Below, one piece after another: positions 35,959-46,900 of a stretch of 64,000 nt of DNA. The notes below the pieces were generated by a model that had not been told where the DNA came from, did no database searches, and was given only the letters and a program-made list of their open reading frames with translations. The first letter of the stretch is position 1. Each line of letters opens with the position of its first letter. This DNA is from Climacium dendroides (taxonomy: Eukaryota; Streptophyta; Bryopsida; Hypnales; Climaciaceae): positions 4,216,001-4,280,000 of the forward strand of contig OX467092.1 of NCBI GenBank assembly GCA_950106755.1, read 5' to 3'. Made by a program: the position numbers and the translations under genes.

Positions 35959-36911
35959 TTACAACGCTTTCGGATCCTCTTATTTGTACGAAGACAATGG
36001 GAGGAAACATCGGTGGAATCCAAATTTTCTATCACTATAAACCAACAACTTAGTGATGCAGCTAAAAAACTTGAAGAAGTTGACCTTCTTCACAACTACA
36101 CCTCCTTGCAGACTCAGCTCATAAATGGTACAATTCTGTGGAGAGGTGCTCGTGAGAAAGACCCTCTATTTGCTACTATTTGAGGCATCTTCAAAACCTG
36201 GTGATGTGGTATTGGATTGTTTTGCATCTACAGGTACCTTTCATTAGTCATTACTTTTTATTATTGAAACCATATAATTTTTATATTGTATGTAACATAT
36301 TTGGTGCAACTAATGACATTGCATTCAATAAATAGGGGCCTCTATCCATGCATGCCGCAACATTGGACGTCATTTGGTGGCCTTGGAGAGCGATATTGAG
36401 ATTTTTGAAGGTCTTCTTCAATCTTTGATCATCCTTCTTACTTCTACTACCACTGTCCAAACTAAGCGGCCTTTGCCTATAGTGCTGGATGATTATGATG
36501 ACGATGACATTGTCAAGCCTTCTACAAGGCTTCGAAAAAGACATAGTTGTAAGTAAGTTTGTTGATGCTTTTAGGCATGTGTTTATTTTCTTTTATTGTG
36601 CAATGTCTTTTAATTTATTCAAAGTTTCTAATTATTTAATCATTGCATCTTGTAGAGGCAATTTTCTCAAGCATTTGGTGCTCTTGCCTTCTCCTAGTCC
36701 AAAGAGTTTGCCATATTACATCGAGACTCTAGCGACATCTATGGCAGAGGTTCCACCACCCATTTCTATTGCCAAACATCGTTCATGCAATATTGATGTC
36801 AAGAAGTTTTTAGACCTTGAAGTAGATGTTGAGACACCAAGGCTTACATATAGTGATAGTAGTGAAGCCAATGATCATTCTTCTTCCATATGTGGCATTG
36901 GATCAAATTGA
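35959..36911 (+). pseudogene. N4/N6-type DNA methyltransferase-like gene, broken
   Basis: Candidate exons are 35959-36233, 36336-36552 and 36656-36911. The first two join as KPGDVVLDCFASTGASIHAC followed by RNIGRHLVALESD. This corresponds to motif I (usually DPFxGSG) and the following acidic strand end of DNA methylases acting on exocyclic amino groups (N-4/N-6 family). Exon 1 has two frame breaks: YLYEDNGRKHRWNPNF and LVLDCFASTG share one frame, while LSDAAKKLEEVDLLHNY and WRGAREKDPLFATI lie in another, closed by TGA at about 36181. Exons 2-3 stay open to a stop at 36911. No DPPY/SPPY catalytic motif was found in the visible part, and motif I has Cys for Pro and Ala-Ser-Thr for the first Gly region. 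Upstream fragments at 35245-35310 and 35604-35710 may be further exons. Specific substrate unknown. Confidence 0.6.
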
Positions 36912-37648
36912 TTTTGCTTTAAAGACTATTGTTGTTACTTGATTTTCTAATGTCATATAGTGAGACTAAAAAGGCCACTACATTCTTGCATTTTACCATA
37001 TTCTTAAGTTATTTTGCATTTTGGTGATTTTTAAAGTGGTAGTGAAAAGGGCATCTATTTCAAGAGATAATGGTTACTCTTGTCAATTAATAGAAATTTT
37101 TTTGGATTGAATCTATTTCTTTCTATTAGCAACATGGTACTTCTCTTTGATGAAAACATGTAATTAGAAATAGTAAATGTTGGTGTTAGCATAAAAATAA
37201 ATTTGGTGAACTTCACAAATGCTTGAAAAGAATTGTGAATTTTAATTAGAAATGGTATCTTCACCCTAAAATGGTTTTAGAATACCATAGGTCCTTAGCT
37301 TAAAAAAACCCACTTAAACCTTGGATTTAAAATACTTGATAAGTGACATTTATCTAAAACAAATGATTTTATAGTTCAAATCATTGATTAATCATCCAAA
37401 CTCATTTTCATCCAATGTCATGAACAAATGTATTTCATTCAATAAAGTCAACTAAAGAATAATTCATCTAACTCTGTTCATCTCCATTCATCTCCATTCA
37501 TCTCTATTCATCCTCTTTGAATGCATCTATAGTTTTATGTTTTTATAATAAACCATAGACCAAAAACCCTTATGGTAAAAAATTATAGGTTTTTCCACAA
37601 ATTTTTCAAAAATTCTCAATACTCAACACTCATTGCTCATTGCTCAAC
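36912..37648. other. AT-rich spacer
   Basis: No gene is recognised. A short tandem run of CATCTCCATT-type 10-11-mers occurs at 37478-37512. Confidence 0.5.
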
Positions 37649-37755
37649 CACTAGTAGAAAACGCAGAAGATTTGTTAATTTCAGCAGAAATCTGTTGTTC
37701 GGTGACCAAAACAACGTCACCGAAACAACAGAAATTTTTGCATTTTCTACTAGTG
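37649..37755. mobile_element. Short CACTA-type MITE, 107 bp
   Basis: Starts CACTAGTAGAAAACGCAGAA and ends TTTTTGCATTTTCTACTAGTG, inverted complements. Flanked by AAC at 37646-37648 and 37756-37758, a 3-bp target duplication. The interior is also palindromic (GTTCGGTGACCAAAACAACGTCACCGAA). A related left end is at 16313. Confidence 0.9.
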
Positions 37756-37923
37756 AACGCTCATCACTCCCTGCTCATACTTTAGCAACCCTGGTAAGAA
37801 AATAACCTTCACAATAAGTCTAAATTCCTTGTTGTAGCTTCTCACCTTAAATTCTTCAATGCAAAGTGTTTGAAATTGCTTCTCTATAGCATTGTATTAT
37901 TGTTTCATTCGATACATTGTCCA

Positions 37924-37992
37924 TTCTTGAAATTGTCCAAACTTGAAATTGTCCAAACTTGAAATTATCCAAACTTGAAATCATCCAATCTT
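37924..37992. repeat. 17-bp tandem repeat, four copies
   Basis: CTTGAAATTGTCCAAA is repeated about four times, the later copies drifting to CTTGAAATTATCCAAA and CTTGAAATCATCCAAT. Confidence 0.9.
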
Positions 37993-38194
37993 CATCCAAG
38001 TTTTATTAAGGTTTCATCCATAGATTGGCATTCCCCTTCTCGTTCGCAAAGTTCCAATGTGTGTGGTTCTTGTCCAATCGTTAGTGATTTTAGTCTGTGG
38101 TGATTGGAACTATACAGTCAATGGTAGGTTTACTCTAATCCTTTAAGAATTAGGGATTAAAGGTTCCAATGGTTTAGGTGCAATTTTTATAGAA

Positions 38195-38373
38195 CAATAT
38201 AAAGAGATAAGGGTGTTTTAAGTATAATTTATGAATTTTTAGGAGATTTTTAGTAAAATATTATTGAAAACACATATATTTCTAATAAATTTTTTTATCA
38301 AAAATATCCTAAAAGATCATAAATTACAAGGCTATACTACGAGGACTATACTTAAACACTTTTTTTTTGTAGT
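38195..38373. mobile_element. Diverged CACTA-type MITE
   Basis: CAATATAAAGAGATAAGGGTG at the left and CACTTTTTTTTTGTAGTA at the right are decayed forms of the ends at 25892. Internal TTTTAAGTATA and TATACTTAAA, AGGAGATTTTTAGTAAAA and its partner, pair as in the intact copy. Confidence 0.7.
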
Positions 38374-40567
38374 ATTAGGGTTTGACAATTATATTTCCTC
38401 CCTTGATAAATGGGATATGTGATTTCTAATAATGTTTAACCATCAAATCTAGACACCTATTAATGGATGTTCTTTTTATCAAAACTCAAAATAAATTTTT
38501 GTCTTCAAATTTAAGTGAATAATGAAGTTCATAAAGACTAGTTTTAAATTTCACACACTTAATGCCTATTAAGATTACCTTGCCTTTTCACTACCCTTAA
38601 TACTAATTGGAATGATTACCTCGTTTATCTAGAAAAAATGATACAAAAATTGGAAGTTTTGAATTTAATTAATTGCCAACTATGAAACCTTATTAGATGA
38701 GATTCAACTTCTCTATAAAGTTGCAAGTTCTCCCAAGTTCCTAGACTATTGGGGTGGTTGCAAGAAAGAGTGGCCTGTTCATTAGGAAAAAATTGAACCT
38801 ACAAAGAGGCCTTAAGTTTTCTTACTAATTGAATGAATATGAAAGTGGCCACATCCTCATTAGGACCACCACTTGGCATGTGCTCCATTCTTCATGATGA
38901 AACCATCATGAGATTTATATGATCATGGAGATGGATTGAGTAATGATGATAAATTTTTTAATTTATTGTGCAATTCATAGTGCAATTAGTGAGTTGAGAA
39001 GGTTGTTCCCACCTAAAGTTATAAGATCATGGAGATGAATCGGATAATGATGATGAATTTTTGAATTCATCATGCAATTCTTGGCCCACTTAGTGAGTTG
39101 AAAAGGCTCTTCCCACCCAAGCCTTTGCATTACGAAGTAGCCTCTTTTGGGATTCAATTTTTTTCTAATGTTTGTAGTGTTTTTTACAATACTCATTTTT
39201 TCTTTGGGGAGTGTTGTATGATTAAAAAAACAATCTTTAAAAAATATAAAAAATATTTTTAATGTATACACTTTTAAAAAGAAGGTATCTTAGGAAGGAA
39301 AAGCGTAGAAAAATTTCTAAGTAGGAGAACTAGAAAAGTCTCTTGAACTAGCAAAATCTCAGGAAAATAGATACTTTCATATTTAATTTGTAAAAAATAG
39401 GAAAATATTATTTTTTTAAAATAGAAAATTTTCAATTTGGAAGAATTTTATGATGAAGATATTTAAAAGAAAAAATGATCTTAAAACCATCTTCAATGTT
39501 AAAAAATGCACGCGCAAAAGAACCCTATTAGCACACATGTGGAGGACATAAAATAAAATATTTTAAAATTCCATTTGGTAGAAACATGACTTCCTATTAT
39601 GGAAATAGACCATAGAAATTTCAGCTCTAAATCATTAATTTTGAATGCTTCCTAGTATTAAAAAACCCTAAATTGCAAAGTGTGACAAATTAGCTAAATT
39701 GAAATTTAAATATATGAAATGATTTTTGAATTTTTTTGAAAAAAAGAGATCTATAAACTATCAAATTAGACATCTCCAATAAAAATTTCAAGTTAATTGG
39801 ACTCATGCTTCAAAAGTTGTATCAAATATCAAGAGAGCCACTCTCATTGTGACGCAAAAATATAGTATCGGTCTTTCTTGCAATCATCCATGAGAACTCG
39901 GCCATAGCAGTAGTTTGCTTTGGTAAAGTAATTATCAAGTCAAATAATAATAATAATAATAAAATCACTTTTTAAATTTTAATTAAATATATATATTATT
40001 ATTATTAATTATGGCCAACACTAGTTGGTTGACAACATGGAATGAGCTTGAAACAACCCTCCAATGCCCCTTAAAAAACATGAAGTGACACTTCTCCATA
40101 TGTCTAGGATTCAATTTAAAACTTTAGCATTTGTTTCTAGTATAACTTCTACTAAATTATATGGATACTAATTTGAAGGTTGTTGCAAACGAACATAATA
40201 TTTAGTAGCCTTTACTATTGTTGGCCTTGAGTCCTGTAGTTGTACAAAATTCATCCAACAATACTTATTGCTATATTGATTATTGTATTTTTTACTATGT
40301 TCTTTACTAACCACTTTGATTATTGCTCTTTTATTGCTTGTAATCCATAAAGGCTCCATTCAAACAATATTTTTTGGCAACATAGAAATTTGGATAGCTC
40401 ACCAAAAATGGAATTTCTATTTTTTCCTTTAAAATTTTTACACAACATGTAGTCAAAGAATAGCTTTAATGTGAAATTTTCATAATTATTGACTAAGTGG
40501 TTCAAAAGTTATTGTATGATATTTAATTTTTTTTCAACCTTGTCAACTTGGGCAGCTACAAAAACTA

Positions 40568-40602
<35 letters not shown>

Positions 40603-41269
40603 TTTATATATACATGAAAAGCTTTTAATCATTCCTTTTTGATTAATAAGATGAAAGTTATGTGGAGTTTTAGTTTACAAGCAATTATGAAATTTCTACT
40701 CTCAAATAGATTGCTGTGAAGTCCTTTAATTAACTCAATTTTCAATAGTTCTAGAAAAAAAATCATAGGATGTAGATTGTTTATTATAATATTACAACCA
40801 TTAGCATTGGCATTTTTTAACTTTATTACTGAATTCTTAACAAATTAGTATTTTGAATCATTTCTATTTCTTTCTATTTACTAATGTTTTCAAGCATGAA
40901 TATAATTTTTTTTTGGAAATATTTTATATGTATTTCCAGCTTATTTCTTTAACATATTATGAATAGTTGCAAGTTATAGGATCTACACATTTTGGGGTAT
41001 ATGTTTGAAAGATGAAACCTAACCATTTGAAATGAATTGAAAATACTTCTTTTTGAAACCCAAACATCATGATCTTGCAATTGGTAAGATTTTTTATTTT
41101 AAAACTTTAGAAGGATAATACTCTAACAAGTTTATTAGCAAAAAGACATTGTAGTTGGATTTGCTATAAAATAAATATGGATGTTGGTGCACAAATACTC
41201 AAATTGCAAGAAAGAGATGTCAATTTAATAATTAACCCATCAAATTATTTGAGGCAACTAATTTATCCA
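38374..41269. other. AT-rich intergenic DNA with repeat-family segments
   Basis: No gene is recognised. 38930-39115 holds a duplication of about 95 bp (ATCATGGAGATGGATTGAGTA and ATCATGGAGATGAATCGGATA). A short (AAT)n run lies near 39945. The segment 40360-41130 is a copy of the family at 51.3-54.0 kb (AATATTTTTTGGCAACATAG). Confidence 0.5.
40569..40601. repeat. (TA)n(GA)n microsatellite
   Basis: A TA dinucleotide run passes directly into a GA run. Confidence 0.95.
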
Positions 41270-42350
41270 TAACATTCAGTAGCACTCAAAAAGATTGCCT
41301 TTCCCTCTTTGGAATGCTCATTCATAGAATTCATCCCCATCATTAATGTCCACTTTAATACCAGAATAGTAGCAGTACATTTACTGTGTGCTCTCTTTTC
41401 ATTTCTAACTCTAAAACTAAACATACAAATCAACAAATAACTAAAAAATATGAATTGTTAAAAATCTAAAGAACCCATTCGATAATATACCATCGCTATC
41501 TAACCATTTGCCATTAATATTTCCTTCTGTACTATCTACTAGGAAGAGAATTTATTTATATCTATATTCTTTATATCCATATGGGGTGGTAGGAGGTAGA
41601 TTGGTAGAACCACAACACAAACCAAATTGAATGCTCTAACTTGAAAGAGCCTCTAGAAAGAAGGATCCTACATGCATGCAATGTAACCGTGTGTTGCTTT
41701 TCATTGTTTGTCTATTCTTTGACTATTTTTTTGGACTACCAAGCTCTAAGGCAGCCTTTAAGAAGCATGTACTTCCACCTCTACCGTATATGTACAAACT
41801 ATTGTATTCATCCATCCATGTGGATAATGTAAATTAGAATTTGTAGTTTCTCAATTGCTCATATGCAAGTCCAAAGTAGGAATTGTGTTTAAATTAGAAT
41901 ATCAGACTTCATTTAGACATAGTATAATAAAAAAAAATTTAATCTTTGAATAGAAAAAAAGTTGAAAAATTAAGTTAAGTTTCATCTCCAAAATTCATGT
42001 ATAGAGATTTTAAGCCTCCAATTAAAAGTTATGGACAAATTTTAAAGAGAATGTTGAAAAATGTAAAAAAAAAGTGTCCCTATGGGGAATTTCATTAAAA
42101 TGGCGATATTCCATGTGCCATTTTCACAGTGTGCCATTCCCACAGTTCAGACAAGGTGGTCTGAAATCTATTAGTGTATTAGATTTTAGACTGCCCGGTT
42201 TGAACTGTGGAATGTCAAAGTCACAGAATATTCGCCATTTTAACGAAATTCCCCATCCCTTCCAATCCCTTTTTGAAATATGTCCATAACTTTTAACTGG
42301 AGGCTCAAAATCTCTATACATGAACTTGGAGACGGATGCAATCATTCCTC
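41270..42350. mobile_element. Second copy of the 5-6.6 kb element family, with a nested MITE
   Basis: AACATTCAGTAGCACTC and CTTTCCCTCTTTGGAATG match 5398-5450. GGGGTGGTAGGAGGTAGA, TTAGAATTTGTAGTTTCTCA and AAAGTTATGGACAAATTT match the fold-back arms at 5700-5960, with the right arm at 42270-42330. The centre of the fold-back is interrupted by the MITE at 42082-42256. Confidence 0.75.
42082..42256. mobile_element. MITE with 4-bp target duplication (ATGGGGAATTTC family)
   Basis: Starts ATGGGGAATTTCATTAAAAT and ends ATTTTAACGAAATTCCCCAT. CCCT flanks it at 42078-42081 and 42257-42260. The uninterrupted relative at about 5988 reads ...CTCCCTTCCAACCCC, consistent with one CCCT before insertion. Length 175 bp; no coding capacity. 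Confidence 0.92.
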
Positions 42351-42846
42351 ACCTTATTGAAGAAGTGTCAAACTTCAAGCCATGCCTCCATTGAATCACA
42401 CATCAAGAAAGCCACAAAGAAGCTTATTGGCCAAACCAAAGAGAGGCAATTCAAATTTTCACCAACAACAATGGATGTCCAATCATACAATTTGATCAAG
42501 CATGTATGCTTGAATGATAAAAAAAAATGGAATCCCAAGAAGGAATTAAATTGTGGAAAACTCTCCCGCAAACTGGGAATCCAAAGCATTGATTCCCTGC
42601 AAAATAAATAACAAAGGAGACATAATTTGGAGTCTCTTTTCAACAATTGAAAGGATTTGGAAGACGATACAGTAGTACATATTAGAATTGGAAGCTTGCA
42701 TATTAGAATATATGACGAATTGGACGGGGTGAGGGGTGTGCTACAGTAAGGATGTACCCATGGCTAACCGGAGGCGTTAAGAATTGGATTTTGGCCTCCA
42801 AAATGGAAAGTGAGAGATTCGATGACTGATTTTATGCATCGTACAA

Positions 42847-43010
42847 GGAATTTGTTAAAATGGCGATATTCACACCATTTTCAGACCACGTGGTTTAAAC
42901 CACAGAAGTACACAGAAGTACCATATAGGATAGGTGTAGATTTCAAACCACACAATCTAAACCATAGAACTGTCAAAGTTTGTGGAATTGAATTTAACAA
43001 AATTCCCCAT
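42847..43010. mobile_element. Diverged copy of the ATGGGGAATTTC MITE family
   Basis: GGAATTTGTTAAAATGGCGA at the left and AATTTAACAAAATTCCCCAT at the right are the family ends. The interior shares CAGACCACGTGGTTTAAACC and TGTCAAAGT blocks with the other members. Flanks give no clear duplication. Confidence 0.75.
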
Positions 43011-43153
43011 AAGTGCTATTTTGCTATTTCAAGTGGATAATTTACAATGAATCACACGAGAGGCAAGGCCCATGAACTCATGCGAACTCATGCGGAGACA
43101 ATTGCTCCCTTGTCACTTACATCCCGAGGAGAACCTTCACACACAGAAAACTT

Positions 43154-43267
43154 TTCCCGGGTGTTAAAATTCCCGGTGAGTCCCACTTTTCCCTGTGTGT
43201 CGTACACTGGGAACACCGGGAAAACACCGGGGAAAGTGGGACTCACCGGGAAATTTAACACCGGGAA
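43154..43267. mobile_element. GC-rich palindromic MITE, 114 bp
   Basis: The left arm TTCCCGGGTGTTAAAATTCC plus CGGTGAGTCCCACTTTTCCC is the complement of the right arm GGGAAAGTGGGACTCACCGG plus GAAATTTAACACCGGGAA. Strikingly richer in G and C than its surroundings. No target duplication could be fixed. Confidence 0.85.
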
Positions 43268-43988
43268 CTGAATATGAGACCCCTGTGACAAACCAATCAT
43301 GAACAATGTTCAATCTGTACGTATCACAAAGGTCGCACGAGTTGGAGTTGTTTGATATGAGTTTCTTAGTAGAGACCTAACATATATTAGAAAGTTACAG
43401 TACAGATTTAGAAGTGGATTGCATGAAGTAGAAATTTAAGCTAGTCCATTCGTAAGAATTTTGATTGATGTGTTACAATTTGGAATGAAGTAAATCAATT
43501 GGAGACTGAGTATGATGTATGCCTGAAAACTCAAACTTAAGTAGACAGAAGAGCATGTCAGTACTGAATTAGAGTTTGCAAACTTAGAAATGGATCGGAC
43601 TGCGAGGATCGACTGGAAAGCTCGTCTTTATCTAGGAATTGTGAACATTGCATTGAAGCATTACAATTTGGAACTAAGCAAATCAGACGGAGAGACAGTT
43701 CTGACTGATCAGGAACTCAAATCAGGAAGTTGGACGTACTAAGCCCTGTCTACCTAGTGGGGGTGGGGGTGGGGGGGGAGGGGAGAGAACTTAGAACGAC
43801 ACTCAGAGTACCATTGGATGTCGTAACAAACGGCGTGCGGTTGGAATGCGTTGAAACAACAGGAATATTAATGTCGTTGTAACGCACGAGCATGGCATTC
43901 TGTAGATATCAGTGGCGAGATCGATCCAGCTTATTAATTCTAGTTAAGCACCTTCTCCCTCAAATAATTAAATGTAAACCAGTGGAAA
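43268..43988. other. 3' flank of the MYB gene
   Basis: No gene is recognised. A G-rich run at about 43759-43787 (GGGGGTGGGGGTGGGGGGGG) could form a G-quadruplex on the plus strand. Confidence 0.5.
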
Positions 43989-46900
43989 TCAAAACTTCGC
44001 TTGCAGGATCAGTTCATCAAGAATATCCGAGCAACACAAGTGGCCACTCCCGTGATGACAGGAAGCTCTCCGTCCAAGCTCACTAGACTCAGGAGTCGAC
44101 CGCAGACTGGGTCCGCCCTGGAGATTCAAGCTTCTGCATCCCATACTCTCTGCAACAGTACGAGCAGGCTGAAACGGTGCAGCTGTTGCAACCAGATGGC
44201 CCTCCATATCAATTTCGTTCCCCACAGCGAATGTTGCAAGTGACGGTATCGATCCTCCGGACATGAGCTCGTTATTAGCCCCCTGTAAGAAATTGGCTGA
44301 AACCTCTCCATGGTTACTATGAGATGGGGTCTCCAAATGAAGACTTAATCCGGTAGGCTCACGGGAAACTAACTGAGGGATCTCACTCTCAGGCCATAGC
44401 CCAAACCATCGAGCTTGGGGTTGCCTTGGACCAGCTTCAAATTGCGTATTCCGTGCTTGGTATGAACCTGAAGCACACTGCGAATTTCTTGCTTGGTATG
44501 AACCTGAAGCACTAGCACCAGCTTCAAATTGCGAATTCCGCCCTTGGTATGAACCTGAGGCACTAGGACCAGGTTCAAAATGCGTATTCCTTGCTTGGTA
44601 CGACCCTGAGGCACTTGGACTGGTTAAGATGCTGCAATCAAGAGAACTGGGACGGTAAGAAGCACTGGGCATTTGAAGCTGCGTGGTCGATTGGGTGGGG
44701 TGGAGTGCAAGTTCGGGCATGAAAGATATAGATGACGACGTCGTGATTCCTTCCAGTTGTTGAGTTGCTGCAGGTAAACTATATAGCGACTCCCTAGCTT
44801 GAACACTGGCGCCTCCAGCCTCGCCGAGTCCCGGTAAGTACGCTGCTTCCCTGGCATCGTGTAGTCCCAATTGCTGGCTATGCCTAGCTGCGGAGGGAAG
44901 ATACAATACTGCTTCTCTGGCTTGGTGAGTTGCGCCATGGTTCTCCGGATACTGCTGCTCCTGCATTGATGGGCGCTGTCGGTTGAACTCCGTGTAGGGT
45001 TTACGGTTTAGACGAGGGCTGGACGAGGAGGGACCAGCTACCAAGAGGGAGTCCTCGGTGCTGGTGCTGGTGCTGTCCATGCTCTGCGAGGCGGATGTGT
45101 GGGTGCTGTTCTTCTCCAAGAGGCGCTCATTCTGCTGGTGCAAGTAGGCTGCTCGCACTGCTTTGCTCAACATGTTGTCTCGAAAGCACCTGCTCGCCGC
45201 TTCCTCTGCTACCTGCACAAAGAAGCTCTCTCGATTAGAATCGGCTAGCATTGCTAACTTTGTTTTAGTACTAGCCCAGCTCACTTCAGCCAATCGCATG
45301 AGGTAACAGGATGTTGGAAGTTCGTTGTGAACAGCTTTCCAACGATCTATCACTCGCATCATTTGAATTAGAATTGAGCAAGATCTTTAGAAAAGAAAAG
45401 CTGATTGCACGTTGGCTCTTACTGGAGAAATCGAGCATAAAAATTGGACAAAGGTCCTCTTGTGTCTATGGAAATTGGGAAAATGTCCTTTTGAAAGCAA
45501 ATTTCATTCCTAGTGTATCCCATCCTATCATCACTAGACATTGATTATGAAATTCGTCCAAAATTCCATAGATGGACATCTGCTATCAGATTCAATACGC
45601 TCATTCCATTTCTGGCGTTGATCTCAATAATCGTGTTAGATTTAAAGAAATTACAAGCCAGTAGAAGCACATTTTTGCTAGCTTTCCAGCAAGCCATCAC
45701 TTGCACGATTTGACTCAGAATTTTGCAAGAAATCTGACAAAACAAATTCTTCTGGGTGTTATTTTCAATAGCTTCCTAACAAGCTATCTCTGGTCTGGTT
45801 AAGCGCAAGAAATGCGCAAGAATAGAAGAAATCAGGTTGACACTTTGCAGTCCAATTCAAAGCGGAGATTCAAAATATCCGCTTATTGACTCGGTGCTGC
45901 TGTCACATGGAAATCAACACTTCGATTGCTTGCTGTGGTCTTAATATTTGGATTCAGAAGTAGAATTATATCTTACTAGAAGCACACTTGCAGATACCTT
46001 TCCAACAAGCTACCACTTGCATAATTTAACCTAATAATGAGCAATAATTTAACTCAGAAAGAACCCGCTTGGTTGTCTCTCTGCTCGCATATTCATTACG
46101 CACCTTCAATTTGCTGGCCGTGATCCCAATTCTTCGATTCAGAAGGCGTGTAATAGCTCATTAGAAGCGCATTTTCAGATAACTTTCCAAAAAGCTATCA
46201 CTTGCATAATTTAACCTAATAATGAGCAATAAAACTCAGAAAAAATTAACCCGCTTGTTGTCTCGCAGCTGGCGTATTCGTCACCCACTCTCAATTGTTT
46301 GCCGTGACCTCAATACCTCGAGTTAGAAGGAGTATTGTAGCTCATTAGAAGCACATCAATCTAATTTTCCAAGCAGACAACACTTCGAATCAGAGCTCTC
46401 AAGTTACCTGATTCCCAGCAGATCCCGAGACGGCCATGGATCTCGCCAGGTCCCTCAAGAAGTCACTGATGGGCTGGTGGGTGACAGGATCAATCCCCAT
46501 GTCACACAGCTTCTTCTTCAACCGCGTGTTCCAGTGATTCTTGATGTCATTATCTGTTCGCCCGGGCAGTTGGGCAGCTATCAAGGACCACCTGCCATTC
46601 CATACCACTGCCATTTCAGAGCTGGCTCAGGCTCTTTCACTCCCCACACCCAACTATATAGTGGGTGCTTTGGAGCTGGCTCTAGCAGAAGAAGGCAATT
46701 TTAGAATACTTTGAAAAATGAACAATCTTCGACCCTCCCTACTTACAGTTGAAAGCAAAGGTTTCAACAATTGTTTCTTTAAGACAAAACGTGTGTGCTG
46801 ATTTGGAGCGAAAAATTCCTATCAACAGCAGCATATTAATAACAATCTTTTAATTTCATGTTTTCTACAATTTTATAGTGGCAGGTCGTGGAAACCGTAC

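Noticed and set aside
42336..42611. 91-codon Lys-rich open frame
   Set aside because: No known family and it begins inside the fold-back repeat; not supported as a gene.
44001..44243. Plus-strand open frame opposite the MYB tail
   Set aside because: Shadow of the coding minus-strand exon 4.
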